Assembly: GCA_963978905.1 (NCBI GenBank)
Contig: OZ022259.1
Coordinates: 18,264,068-18,328,067, forward strand
Length of the DNA stretch: 64,000 bases
Direction: 5' to 3'
Origin: Trichostrongylus colubriformis
Taxonomy: Eukaryota; Nematoda; Chromadorea; Rhabditida; Trichostrongylidae
A program made the position numbers and the translations under genes. Positions 11,253 through 23,317 of the stretch are shown here, piece after piece. The notes beneath the pieces were generated by a model. That model searched no databases, had not been told where the DNA came from, and saw nothing but the letters and a program-made list of their open reading frames with translations. Positions within the stretch are counted from its first letter, which is position 1; each line of letters opens with the position of its first letter.

Positions 11253-11925
11253 CTCTTTCTCTCTTCACTACTTGAAACCGGTCGTAATTGCAGAGGACAT
11301 CAATGGTCCCAGGCTAGATGGTAAACGGAACGTGCCGTCAGCTGATCCGGTTATGTAGGAAATATGGTAATGACCGAATAATTAGCATTAAAATTACAGT
11401 TATAAATCAAGTGGTGATACTAATCGGCAATAGTGATGATATTGTAGAGCTTATGTAAATGCTAAAAGGGGGATCTTGCAATGATCCCCGTTGAGGGGGG
11501 GGGTCGTCATGAAGTGGCCATTTTCGTCAACACCTGTGTATGCCCTGTTCACAGTGGGCCCGGTTTACCTCCTCTCAACGCCATAGGTCATCGCTTTTAA
11601 CTCTCTCGACCATTTATAGAAAACGTACCTTACCGTACCTCTTTTTCCTTGCTACCGATGATGGTGCTTTGAAAACACCGTAATAGGTAATTTTGGCCTA
11701 TTGTGAAATATGAATGCCGAGGCGTCATGTAGTGCAACACAGAGAAAGATTTCGTGCAACGGCCGACAAAAGCAAAAAATGCGATCCTCTTTCTCACTCC
11801 TTACCCTTCGCCCTTTCTGTACCACTAGCCCTTGAGGTTTAGAAGCGACTCAAAGGGGGCTATGCCAGGCAGTCGTGAACTTTGTCATGCAACTCGGCCA
11901 CTGGAGTGCTGCAGCTGGAAGTGAA

Positions 11926-11969
11926 GCGCGATGAGATCGTGTCAAATGCGCGATGAGATCGTGTCAATC
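11926..11969 (+). repeat. Two-copy tandem repeat
   Basis: GCGCGATGAGATCGTGTCAA is present twice, at about 11926 and 11949. It lies inside a fragment (TGGAAGTGAAGCGCG) whose relatives occur at about 34960 and, inverted, at about 47900. Confidence 0.7.
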
Positions 11970-12988
11970 GTGTCTTCCAATGTTTTTGAATGAGGCGTTC
12001 GATCACAACCCAAAACTAACAGTTGATAGTCGGGATTGGAATGCTTCTAAAAATTAGCATGGTGTGTTTCGATAGGGCCATTACCTGGCTGTTTCTCCAT
12101 GTTCCATGACACGTGGCTGATTCTGAAAAGTTACCTTCGAATTTATCAACACAAAGCCAGCTAGCAGAGATGGAATCGTAGATTCAGGTAAAGAAATGTA
12201 CCACAGTGCTTCCGCCTGGTTGAGGAGGATTGATCGTCATGCCACCCAACTGAAAATGCAGTCCATCAGCTACTCGGAACGCAGTTGTTTCACTGTACCG
12301 GAGCAATAATGATTGCAATTTGTGAGGCTACTTGTATATGAAGTCTAATTATGTATAAATTCGGCCGTTTCACCTCCAGACTCATTCCTATAGATAAGAC
12401 GGCGTTCACCTTTGTCAGGTTGAAGTTTACATGTTGTATCGCCTTCTGACTTAGGGCCTGGCGTGCGGGGCGTGGAAGAGCAGCACGCACAGGTTGAAAA
12501 TGTGCTTATCTTACCCCTCCCCCTCCCCCCACGGTACAATGGAGTCGTACAGAGGTTCATTCTGTGATCGCCTGAAGGAGTATTGTCATATTTCGGTGGG
12601 AGGTGTATTCAGCTTTGTTTGTTGATAAGCAGTTAAGTTCAAGCACTGATAAACGTTTACTTGCTCTGCAAGTAGCTACATATGTACATAGGTACGTATT
12701 ATGGACCTGATACCCAGTCAAGTGTACTCTTAATTTCTTCCATTATCCATACGACACACTTTCGCGTTAGATGAAGATGGAGTGTGAAGCTACTAAGAGT
12801 ATCGGATTATTAAGATGGGTGTTCTCGCAACGCCCTATATCTGCAAAGGCGAGTGCCCCTGCACGGCGCGGCGAACCGAGTATGCCTTCAGTGGGATCCA
12901 AGAATAGGAAAAATGAAGGAAAATGGAATCCACTAAAAAAATTTAGCTTTTTTATGAAGTTCTCTCGCTTGGTAACACTAATAAACTC

Positions 12989-13462
12989 TTAAAGCACACC
13001 ACGCGATTATCGTATTTGTGGCTTACTTTCTTAGGGGGAAGTATGTCCTCGGATAGCTGCTTGGGCTGCACCTTCGTTGCGACCATGATGCACCGTCACG
13101 GTATTAGGCCTGCTTGTACATAATCGAGCCATGCCTACCCAAGCATATCACATCTGGCCTCAGACGAACAAAATTACAAAGTGACGCTCACGTGGAGAAC
13201 CAACTGGCGATAAGAGAAGATAATTCAATGCAGTCATTTCGATGATTAAGACAGTCTCCACGTTGGAAAATCGTTCTAAGGCCATCGTTCTAAAGCAAGG
13301 TGTGGTTTGGCTGTGTAGGGTGGCTTCGTTGTGTTCGAGCACGCACAACACCGTTGGGGTGCACCGCGGAACCGCAACAAGGGTGCAGCCTGAGCAGTTA
13401 TCTAAGGAACTACTCGCCCCAGGAAAGTAGTCACTGCTCTGATTATCGCGTAGTGTACCTCT
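12989..13462. mobile_element. TTAA-type MITE, copy 1 (~470 bp)
   Basis: The left end TTAAAGCACACCACGCGATT and the right end (GATTATCGCGTAGTGTACC) are near-complements. The subterminal parts also match in inverted orientation: GGGCTGCACCTTCGTTGC against GCAACAAGGGTGCAGCC. The same structure recurs at 15534, 34225 and 43142. Ends that begin in TTAA suggest a TTAA target site, as in piggyBac-type elements; this class assignment is inference. No protein is encoded; the 109-codon minus ORF crosses the right arm. Confidence 0.75.
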
Positions 13463-13499
13463 GAATGAAGGATGAATTACCCTTCTCACTTACACTTCT

Positions 13500-15420
13500 G
13501 TATTGTTGCGCCAAAGTTTGAGCGTCGACTTGACAAAGCTGAAAACAAATAACAAACACTTGTGTTCATTGAAGTGTTCTATTGTTCTGACAAACATAGG
13601 TACCCAGCCTTGCGAGCACTAGTGCAGAAGCGCAGTAAATCCGAGAAATGTATTGCAACAGCACTCTCCGAAAATCAGTTCGGTCAGTTCTTCGCGAAAG
13701 GTCCTTGAAAGCATCACCTGGCGTAAGGAAAAAAACTGAGAGGAGATGTTTTCTGTAAACAAACTTCCCAGTTCAGAATGGGTCATGTGTGGCGGAACTC
13801 GCATCGAAAAAGCGCGCCTGGAGGGGAGGAAGGGGAGGGGGTAGTATCACGATCTCGCAGCACTGCAAAGAAATAAACAAATGTAAACAAGGAAACTATG
13901 TTTAGAAAGGTTTTAGGGGGGAAGAAGCAAAGAAATAGTTAAACCTTCATTTCGCACGGGCCCTTACTATTAGACGGAGGTTAAGTTGGGGATAACTCCC
14001 TCTGTGCTCATCAGTAAGAAAGGGAGACAAGCATGTTTTATGCAATATTCTCATGTACTTACTAAAACATATAAGTTAATCAGTTGAACTGAGTGTAAGC
14101 CAATTATAAAAAGGCAAGTCAAGCTGCCACACATCCGCCGGGGAAGCTGTTTGTATACCGGGATAGCGCTCACGGAAGGCTGACGTGGCCCCTCGCTCGC
14201 CTGCATCTACCTCACCGGTTGGTGATGCAGACAGGCTCGACAGGAAGGAGTGAGAGGGGGAAGGTTGAATGCCTGATCCTCGGGGTTTTCACCATTTGTT
14301 TCGTTCTTTCTCTACTATTACACTGCTGAGCATCCTATTTTTCCAGTTATTTCACAATCTGCCGAATTTGCCCCTTCCGGTGTCCTTAACTCATACACCA
14401 TTTGTTGCACGCAAAACCGCCTCCAGAAGTCGTGCAACACATGGTGCTGCACCAGTTTTAAGCCATAATTTTTGGTTTTTTTTTTTGAGGATGTGCCGTA
14501 GTCAAAAGCTGCTGTTATGTGTTTTCGAATGAGAATGAAATATCTCTCTAGGCCCGTGCTCTCCCAACAGTAGGCGTATTTTGGCACCACCTTTTTGACA
14601 GCATAGCAAGCAATGAGAGAACGATTTTGCATCATTATACATGGGCATGTACTTCTTACAATGATCTTGCTAATAATCCAGACAATCACAATCTTCGCTC
14701 GGTATTCATACCTTAATCTGATAACATCTAATCTTGTATCTTAGCTGGGGTACATTATATAGTACATGAGATCTACTTCTTTTGTGATGCAGCAAGCAAG
14801 CATGAAGCAGATGCGGGATGAACAGTGAAGGCGAAAGCATCCCCCACAAATCGAACATTTAGATTTTACCACCGGGGTTTTTACTCGGGCTTATGGGGCG
14901 CCGTGAGTATTGGATAGTTTCTTATAACACTCAGAGGAAATAAAATTGAAATTTTCTTTAAAGTAACTAGAGGTTAATAGGACCACCACTGACCTCTGGA
15001 GATGAGTTACCCTTGATGGCAGCGGTAGTGCTTAGTTGACAAAATTTAATTTTGCTCAGTAGTGCGTTGAAACGCAAAACAAGTTTTTCTGACCCTATGA
15101 CTGGCATATATATTGTACTGCATGTCCGAAAATGTATCGCTTTGCCCTCATAAATCGACGGTTTCGTGCTACCCAAAAAGATGATCCTGGGTGGTCACGT
15201 GTAAAACATTTCGATTTGGAGACTGGGTAAAGTCATCTGGTCATATAGGCGTGGACAGCACAAACAGTCCCGGTTCATTATGTTTCAAGCTGCATCTATT
15301 TTACTTCAGAACGAATGGTGAGCGAATGTTTTGAGAAGTTCCGCAGACATTTGAAGAAAGGGCCACAACGTATGGCTCTACTTGATGAGTATGAATAGTG
15401 TGTAGCCTTAAGCCACGATT
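13500..15420. other. No gene recognised
   Basis: Only short ORFs without recognisable motifs. A short segment at about 13785-13815 (AACTCGCATCGAAAAAGCGC) recurs in variant form near 35010 and 52750, so at least one dispersed repeat crosses this interval. Confidence 0.4.
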
Positions 15421-15424
15421 TCGC

Positions 15425-15515
15425 TTGACGGCGTGCGACGCGATGCAGGCGAGCTGAGGACGCCATATATAGTTGGGTCCTGGAGCGACTTTCGCATCCT
15501 GCGCCTATGTCAGAG
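15425..15515. repeat. Fragment of the TTGGGTCC...AGCGA repeat family
   Basis: GCGTGCGACGCGATGC followed by CATATATAGTTGGGTCCTGG matches fragments at 16740, 39410, 45730-45815 and 57485-57560. The family appears to be a short inverted-repeat element; this copy is partial. Confidence 0.5.
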
Positions 15516-15533
15516 AATGGTTACGACAATCGC

Positions 15534-15998
15534 TTCAAAGGCAACGCAATAATCAGATTAGTGGCTTACTTTCTTCGAGGCTTGTAGGTCCTTAGATAAC
15601 TGCTCAGGCTGCACCTTTGTTGCACCCTCACGGTGTTGTGCCTGCATGAATACAACCGAGCCACGCCTACCAGACCAAATCACACCTGCCCCCTGAACCG
15701 CCTATCAGACCTTAGAACGACTTTCCAACATGGAGGCTGTCTTCATCATCGAAATGACTGTTCCATTGAATTATCTTCTCTTATCGCAAGTTTGGTTCTC
15801 CACGTGTTCGCCACGTTGGAAATTCATTCGTCTGTGCCTTTGTTGGGTGGGCGTAGCTTGGTTTTGTTCGAGCACGCACAGCACCGTGAGGATGCAGCGC
15901 GCAGCCGCAACAAAGATACAGCCTGAGCAGTTATCCAAAAACCTACTCGTCTTTAGAAAGTGAGCCACTAATCTTATTATCGTGTGATATGCCTATAA
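15534..15998. mobile_element. TTAA-type MITE, copy 2
   Basis: The left end (TCAAAGGCAACGCAATAATC) carries a 4-bp loss relative to the family. The right end reads GATTAGTGGCTCAC when read inward on the complement. Internal landmarks CAGGCTGCACCTTTGTTGC and the inverted GCAACAAAGATACAGCCTG are both present. Non-coding. Confidence 0.75.
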
Positions 15999-16652
15999 GC
16001 CTCAGCATACGGAAGCCCTGAGCTGCACCCGCCCGCCGTGGTGCGGGATCTTAGGAACAGTACAACTCTCATAAATATCAGGAGATATGGATAACTCCAA
16101 AGACAGAGCTCACCGTTTCTAGCGCAATTCTTAACTGATTTCGAAATTCCTGGGAATCCTCTTTAGGTGTGGTAACCCCGCTTTTCTTCAAGTCCGACTC
16201 CAACTAAATGTATACAATGTCTTCAAACTTTCGATACTAGTATCCAGAAACTTCAAAATTGAAACTAGACGCCATTGTGATTGATTACCTTAGCTTGAGA
16301 AAGCAGCCGGTGCATCGTGTATGGTCCGAGAATCGCGTTTAACTGGGCATATGAGTACGACACAGCCGATAGTTCACGGTTGAGACTAGTCACCGAAGGT
16401 GCAGGCTTCGCCTGAAATAATTCTGTCATCGGGCCATTCTCAGAAAGAAACGTTAGTAGAAAAGAGTGAAAAATCTCCACTAACAATAAGAAAAGTTAAA
16501 ATCTGATAAGATGAGTAAATAGGGAAATGTAAAAAACTCATGCGAAAGCTTTTCTTGCCCAGAATTATCGAAACGGAAGAACCCGTACCGAATTGGGTAA
16601 TCATCGTTGGGACAGGATTCCACAACGCGGCATCCGAGCCAAGAGCGCCATA

Positions 16653-16926
16653 TGTAGTAGAGTTCTAACGCGGGTGTGTACCCTTACGTCAGGATGCCGG
16701 ACTGCGGCTTGTCGCAAGCGGAGCAATGCGGACGAGCTAAAGGCGCCATGTTGTTGGGTCCCGAAGCGATTGGGAGTCAACTGCGTATCGCACCCCTAGC
16801 ATTACGCTGTAATCGTTCTGAGACCCAACTATCGCGATGCGCATAGCTCGCACACACTGTGTCGCACACCGCCCGTCGTCGTGCGGCATCCTGATGTGAG
16901 GGTACACACCCTTCTAATGCGAACCC
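16653..16926. repeat. Inverted-repeat element containing TTGGGTCCC motifs
   Basis: The left arm has GGGTGTGTACCCTTACGTCA then GGATGCCG; the right arm has CGGCATCCTGATGTGAGG then GTACACACCC. The centre carries GTTGGGTCCCGAAGCGATT and, inverted, AATCGTTCTGAGACCCAAC. It is a foldback element of about 270 bp without coding capacity. Confidence 0.65.
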
Positions 16927-16999
16927 TATAGAGCGTCTCAGAATATCGCATTGGAATTCAACTGCATACAGCATTGTTGTACGCGAAATACTGGGTCCC

Positions 17000-18590
17000 G
17001 CGTCATTATGGACCTGGGCCTAGCGAATATGGTAACGTACCCTTGTGACAAGTGAGTGACATGCAAGTTTTCGCAGATATCCGGTCACGAGTGTTGCGTG
17101 GCGAAGAATTCACAAAGGGAATATGTAATTAACATCCCCATCAGACTATAACTTTATACGATGGACTGTTACAGTAAATAGCTATCATTTTTTTCCATGG
17201 ATATTATCTGCTTTCAGTTGGAAATTGCATTTAAAGGCAGTGTTAGGGAAAAATCGGACGAAATACGCAAAGAAAAGGCGAATATGACGGGCTATATGAT
17301 CAGTAAAACGACGGTGAGGGGAAAACGGAAGTGAATGACCAAAAACCCGAAAATAGAACCCCTTCCACACCAATGATTCTCGACGTGGATGACCACTCCG
17401 TCAAGAGGCGGATAGCCCGGGCGACTTTGCCATTGGCATGTAGCCAGGCAATCAATGCGCAAAAACAGCGAGGAAACAATACAAAAGACTTTAAAAGCAT
17501 CCCATCGTTAACTACAAACGAGCGAAGACATTAAGTGAGAATTAATAAAAAAGAAAAGAAGAATAGAAAAGAAAAACACGCCGATCATACGGACTAACAG
17601 CAAAAATCAAAACCACTAAGGATAATCAAAAGGATAATCAGCTGACTAGAAAAGGGTATGCGACGTTATGTATACGAAAGCGCGCCCCGATCGCCCCAGT
17701 CGTGCCGCCCGTCTTGGCTGCTCCCACCCAGCCAATCAGGAGGGAGCTTGTCACCAGGAGGCGGGCTGCCCTATCCAAGGCGGATTGCCCTGCTGAGGCC
17801 GCCTCCGCCACAGCTCAAGGGGGCGCCTTTTGCGGGGGATTTCGCCATACATCGGCCTTTCAGACCCGTAATTCCTTTTTGATTCTCTGTCACCCACATT
17901 ATCCCTAACACTGTCTTTAAAGGAAGATATCACTGACGTAATGGATGCCATATTATAAACATCCAACTTTATTACATATTTAACTTCACAAACATCTGTC
18001 TTCATTCTTTTGCCTTTTTCTTCAAAATAAGTAGACCAGCCACGGAGCTAAGATCTTGAACTCAGTAGTAAATCAATTGTCTCGTGAAGCAAATCCACTC
18101 ATGGATGCCCTGGTCCCACACAAATCATCGTTACATTTGTTACACACCCGTGATATGTTCTTTGCAGGTCTCGTTGCGAACTGGGCCATTTCACAACGAG
18201 ACTAGCGAGGAACTCCTCGCGCGGCGCGACTACCTACGATACTTCTGACGCGCAATCAAAATCTGTCCTGACGATATACACCTACAGAAACGTAGCTAAA
18301 AGTGCAGACAGCACGACAAAGTTCTAAGATGATGCAACCTTAGGAACTACGCCACCCAACAAAACAAAACGTCATAAATTATTTCGACTACTCAAGATTT
18401 TCGTCCAGCCTCAAGGACGACTAGAATGCAGAAGCATTTTTAGTTCCAACCATTATTCATGAGGTGACGAGCTCACAATCGTGTATCGCCGTGCGCGGGC
18501 AATTCTGGGCGACCCCGATGCGTACTGGAACGGTACTCGCTACGCGCTACAATTAGGCGCAACTGTTCCGCCTCTGGTGCTGCTTCTTAC
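17000..18590. other. No gene recognised
   Basis: Contains only short ORFs. The GC-rich patch at 17660-17850 is open in two frames, but neither shows a known motif or splice context. Confidence 0.35.
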
Positions 18591-18595
18591 AAGGG

Positions 18596-19506
18596 AGGGA
18601 TGGTAAGTCGAAGTGGCCGTTTGAAATGAGGTTTATACCAATGATAGTGCTCGGGATGCCATTCACCGATCTGCATTCCATATCTGCTGTGCGTCTCTGG
18701 GAGCAGAGTTACAAGCGTAGAAAGAGAAGCAACTCAACACATATGCCATAGGCAAGTGCAGTAGATGTGTGCTTCGATAGCCAAGTGGTTATGTGCTAGA
18801 ACTCAAGATCGAGGAGTCACGAGTTCGGATAACTGCCGAGAGTGCCTTTTTGCATTTTTCCCAAATTACTTCTTACTTCTTCGGTATCGACGATGAGGTC
18901 ATCGTAAGTTGCCTCGCGGATTGATGCGAAAGTGTCGATAAGCTTCTGTTCTTTCCTAGCTGGTGCTCACGTTGTATCACAAGGTCCGAAGAGGTCATTG
19001 TAAGTTGCCTCGCGGAGAATTGATGCGTTCGAAGAGAATTGATGCATTCGAAGACCTTCAACAAGTGCGCTAGCACAATCTTGGGGCAGAACATTTCTCA
19101 CAATGAACGAAGAAGTGGAAATGTACATGTTAAAAGAGCGAAAATGGATTCATTCCCTCAGAAATGCTCTTTCGTAGTGAGATCAAGCTTTCGGAGCATG
19201 TAATTCCTTGTTTGTAACGTTCGGGAAGAAATTTGGGAAAAATGCAAAAAAAGCACCTTCAGTAAGGATCCAAACCCGTGATCCCTCCAACTTGAGTCCT
19301 AGCACATAAGCACTTGGCTATCAAAGAACACATCTGTTGCACTTGCCTATCGAATATGTGCTAAGTTGCTTCTCATTCAACGCTTGTAACTCTGCTCCCA
19401 GAGACGCACAGCAGATATGGAATGCAGATAGGTGAATGGCATCCCGAACCCTATCATTGGTATAAACCCCATTTCAAACGGCCACTTCGACTTACCATCC
19501 TTCCCT
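18596..19506. mobile_element. Long inverted repeat whose arms carry a tRNA-like sequence
   Basis: About 280 bp at 18596-18880 is the inverse complement of about 19233-19506, with roughly 350 bp between. Each arm holds a tRNA-like unit: an A-box-like TAGCCAAGTGGTT at 18777-18792 followed by a B-box-like GAGTTCGGATAAC, and in the other arm (complement) TAGCCAAGTGCTT then GGGTTTGGATCC. The spacing fits tRNA genes with a long variable arm (Ser/Leu-like), but the acceptor stem is not intact. Two tRNA-derived SINE copies in opposite orientation, or one foldback element, are possible. Confidence 0.6.
18885..19060 (+). repeat. Imperfect direct repeats inside the inverted-repeat spacer
   Basis: GAGGTCATCGTAAGTTGCCTC recurs as GAGGTCATTGTAAGTTGCCTC about 90 bp later, and GAATTGATGCGTTCGAAGA is followed at once by a near-copy. 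This is short-period duplication in the loop between the two arms. Confidence 0.6.
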
Positions 19507-20483
19507 CGTTAGTACAGTCCGCTTTTCTCTTCTACTTGATTTCGTTAATTAAAGTTTACGATTAGGTCTTATCTACTGGAGATTTTCACTCACGAGGTTT
19601 TCACTCACCCATGACTGAACAAAGGGCACGCAACGTATAAGAAGGAGACACAACAAGAGCGCCCCACTGCTACGCTGCGTCGCGAATAGCGTACCACGCA
19701 GCGTTGACGTCGCACGAAATTTGCCGCGTGCGGCGATACGCGATATTAGCGCTACACACCCCTATTCATGTGAGCAGCCTTGAAGAGTCCTGCGCGTGAC
19801 GTCGCAATGAGGGATCCTGGCCCAACGATATACATCCCAGTTTATCGATGATTCGAGAAAATAGAGGATACGAATTTTTGCATTAAAGTATGTCGGTTCA
19901 TCGAAGGGCAAAATGACCGTCGTTGACTTAACTAATAACCTAACCCTGCGAAGGTGAAAGCCAGTCAATGTCCCTAGATGAAGATAAGAGGCTAAGAGGC
20001 AACGTAAAGCCCCAATATGACTGTGATGCTCATCATGAAAGTGTGGAGGTAACTCTTCAACCTACAAACTCATGAATCGCCATATTTCCGCGTCTTCTTC
20101 GAAAGTGTAGGTCGGAGGGAGCGCAAACTTTACTTTTCCTACTCGCCATCTAATTCAAACACTTAGGTTTTTGCGGAAACTACTCACTGCAACTTTTGAA
20201 TTACTTTCTTCCTCCTTGTCTTGTCCGATAAAGAATAGATTACCATTATACAAAAAAGGAACAAACTTTTTGTCCGTCATTGAAGTGCCACTTCCCCTGA
20301 AACATAATATAGCACTTGACAGTTTTTCTCTGAATATGCATTTCGCTGAGAATTCTTTATTCCACATTTTTGCTCAGCACAAGGAATAAATGTATCGTCC
20401 AGAGACGTGGGTTTTGCTGTATTGATTTCTATTTGGATTTCTGTCTGCCTGTCTTCCGTCTCTTGCTTGTGTATGTGTGGGTG

Positions 20484-20718
20484 TGTGCAGATATGACAAC
20501 GAATCGCTTCGCGGCGTTTCACTCGCGGTGCCACCAGTACGACTTGCCGTATCGATTGCTCTTGGAAGCTGACTAAGCGTGACTGCGTCACGTCTGCGCT
20601 TCCACTTATGCCACACTGCCTCGCTTGAAGGCTGCCATGCCCTGCCACCTGCACTCGCACCCGCCGCGCCACTCGCCGCGGGCGGCCACGCGACTCGCTG
20701 TCATATCTGCACACATCC
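20484..20718. mobile_element. ~235-bp MITE (GTGTGCGGATATGACG ends), copy 1
   Basis: Left GTGTGTGCAGATATGACA and right TGTCATATCTGCACACA are complementary termini. Internal landmarks TGCCATGCCCTGCCAC and CACACTGCCTCGCTTG recur, in either orientation, in copies at 42742 and 46919. The 196-codon minus ORF over this region is produced by the MITE and is not a gene. Confidence 0.75.
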
Positions 20719-20770
20719 ATTGTGTAGATACTCAGTGAGCCTGTCACATCGATTATGCAGCGAGCTGTAA

Positions 20771-21034
20771 GTGGACCATGTGTTTGCCGAAATATTCTCA
20801 GTCTGCGCCATTGACGACGGCACTGCCGGGTCACTGCTGGCGTCAACGTTGCGGAGTATGGAAGCAACCGAAAGAGCGGCTTCGAAAGTGGTCATTCGGG
20901 TTCATGTGTTTACTGGATCGGTCGCATCTCAAACTGTAGATAATGTCAATATTGTCCTTCCCATAGAGATTCACCTGTGTGTGGCAAACCTCTCGAAAAC
21001 AGTCAAAGACCTTACTGTGGTATATTCTGCGTAG
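20771..21034 (+). other. Open frame of unknown status
   Basis: An 87-codon plus-strand frame, hydrophobic in its second half (VNIVLPIEIHLCVANL), lies next to the MITE. The opposite strand is also open. No family is recognised and no splice context is convincing. It may be unique sequence with chance openness. Confidence 0.15.
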
Positions 21035-22122
21035 GATCGGATCCCAAAGAAGTTGCGGATGCCAGCGTAGTTGGCAAGAGTGGAGATCAATCAACAGTGC
21101 TCAGCGTCCGGCGCCACTTTTGCCCAGATTTTTAGCCCAAGCCGTAGTCTGGGGAAAAGCTTCTAACTGCTCTCTGTAGTAAGGATTAGGTAAAAAACAT
21201 ACTCGAGGGTTCAGACTGGTGATTGTAATACGAATTCGAGTGAGGAAGTGCCGACAACGAATGCCCCTCCCTAGCTACATTACACCGTTGCCGGTTAGGA
21301 GTGAATGGTGGAGGCGCCTTTCAGTTTTATACAGTGGCCATAGTACTAATGAGGTGAAACTATCTTGGCGCTTCAGTTTCTCCTAGTTCTTATGCGCCCT
21401 GTCGATTCACAGGAGTTCACTTTTCCCCAACTTCGAGTTTCTGAGGCTCGAACGACTAGACAACCCCTCTCCACTGTCTTCACTGTATGTGCCTCAAAGC
21501 ACTCGAATCAGGTCATTGCATTACGCGAGTCAGGTCACCTGGAGCAAAATAAGCCTTGTTCGTTTTGTTGTGAATTTGTTGCGCTAATGAAAGCGGCTGC
21601 CGCCTCCTCCGTTATGTCATCCAGTTCGTGAGCTACCGCATTTATTTTATCTTTGATATTAGGACCATGAGCTTGTGCCTAGCCAAGATCTCAAAATGCG
21701 TAGTTCAACTTTAAAAGAACGTGGAAGTCGATAAGGAATAGAAGCGGAACTGAAACTTGGCGAGGCGCTTCTGCTGCAAGTCATCTTTGATGAAACTGCA
21801 CCAATGAGAAGAAGCTAGCTTTTTGGCATCTTCACACCCACGGCGATGTCCAACTGAAGTGCGCGTTAACGCATTACCAATAAATCTGGGCGTAGCCACC
21901 GTCGCAGTAACGGCATGCATTCACACACGGCATCCCGACTCGTGGCGGCTGCCACGTAGAGGTGCACCTTTTTAATTTGGACCGTAAGAGGCAAGTGGCG
22001 CACAAATGCTGAGCTCTACGCGTTGGATGAGTTTTTTTTTGCATCGCACACACCCTTACCCTGAGTTGTGCCCTAACAGTAGAGGGGCAAGTGGGATATG
22101 TGGGAACTGGCCTGATCTCGTA

Positions 22123-22784
22123 TTGGATTGTAGGGAAAGTTCTTTGGCTTTTTTAAAAAGGTGCCTTTTTCCCTCCAAACTGCTTTCCAGCTATTTCTTC
22201 TGTACATATATATGTAGTACAAGTTCACACGCATCTATAGGTATTATTGTCCTTCATCCCCCGGATAACCTTTTTCGGCAAAATTAATTTATTAAAGGTC
22301 AATGTCATCTTCATTACCGAAGGCTTTTTTTGAATGGCGTTAGATCGGGAAAGGAAAAGATGATAATCCGATGGAGCAAGATCAGGGCTATAAGGTGGAT
22401 GGGGCAGCACTTCCCATTCAAGTTCGAGAATTTTTTGGCGAGTCACTTTTCAATATGTGGGAAGACTCGCCAAAAAATTCTCGAACTTGAATGGGAAGTG
22501 CTGCCCCATCCACCTTATAGCCCTGATCTTGCTCCATCGGATTATCATCTTTTCCTTTCCCTATCTAACGCCATTCAAAGAAAAACGTTCGATAATGAAG
22601 AAGAATTGACCTTTAATAAATTAATTTTGCCGAAAAAGGTTGTCCGGGAGATGAAGGACAATAATACCTATAGGTGCGTGTGGACTTGTACTGCATGTAT
22701 ATGTACAGAAGAAATTGCTGGAAAGCAGTTTGTAGGGAAAAAAGCACGTTTTTAAAAAACGAAAGAACTTTCCCGACAGCCTAA
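22123..22784. mobile_element. Foldback of a mariner transposase 3' fragment
   Basis: Arms 22123-22444 and 22465-22784 are inverted copies joined by a loop of about 20 bp. The ends (TTGGATTGTAGGGAAAGTTC and, inverted, TTAGGCTGTCGGGAAAGTTC) are flanked by TA at 22121 and 22785, consistent with mariner insertion. Both arms encode, on opposite strands, the mariner transposase C-terminal signature WEVLPHPPYSPDLAPSDYHL, followed by diverged residues. The transposase N-terminus, and with it the first catalytic Asp, is absent, so the element is non-autonomous. Confidence 0.85.
22460..22742 (+). pseudogene. Mariner transposase C-terminal fragment
   Basis: The plus-strand frame reads TRQKILELEWEVLPHPPYSP then DLAPSDYHLF. 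The final Asp of SPDLAPSDYHLF is the third catalytic residue of mariner DD34D enzymes (family knowledge). The rest of the protein is lost. A mirror copy lies on the minus strand at 22225-22446. Confidence 0.85.
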
Positions 22785-23317
22785 TAATTGCTTTTGTCTG
22801 ATGATATGATTGCACCAGAGTTCAGCAGAAACATTCGCGCGAAAGTTACCTTAAACTTCGCTGAGTGTGGTGTGCAACAGCGCACTCGGATTCGGTTACT
22901 GCCAACACAACCGCCACTCTTCGTGTAACCTGACTCAATACGAGTGACCTGACGCACACCCAACTCCGCCTAACTGTAAAGTAAGCACATAGCCCCTACA
23001 ATCAAATACTAGTAGTGACTCTTCACAAAGAAATACAAAAGTAAACTTGCTTCTGTTTGGGTCTATCCGATTTCTCCTTGTCACTTCTAGCTGTCTTCTG
23101 AAAAATTTCGTAAAAGACATTAGGACATCACATTTGTCATTAGAACACAAATCCTTGGCCAAAACGCCTGATTTCGGTACAGGACACAGTAGTTGCTTGA
23201 AGACCCAGCTGCTTATGGCTACCTTAGCTCGCACGTATCGCATCGTAAGCTACATGCGGTGGCGCAAATTTCCTTTCCTGGTGCAATACACCCTCCTTAT
23301 TAGCATGCTAAGAGGTA

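Noticed and set aside
18777..18845. A functional tRNA gene
   Set aside because: Box-like segments are present, but acceptor-stem pairing and a clean cloverleaf are not; it is repeated in inverted form as part of a larger element.
20277..20867. 196-codon minus-strand ORF
   Set aside because: It runs through the MITE at 20484-20718 and reads its arms; the protein has no family features and parts of it recur from other MITE copies.
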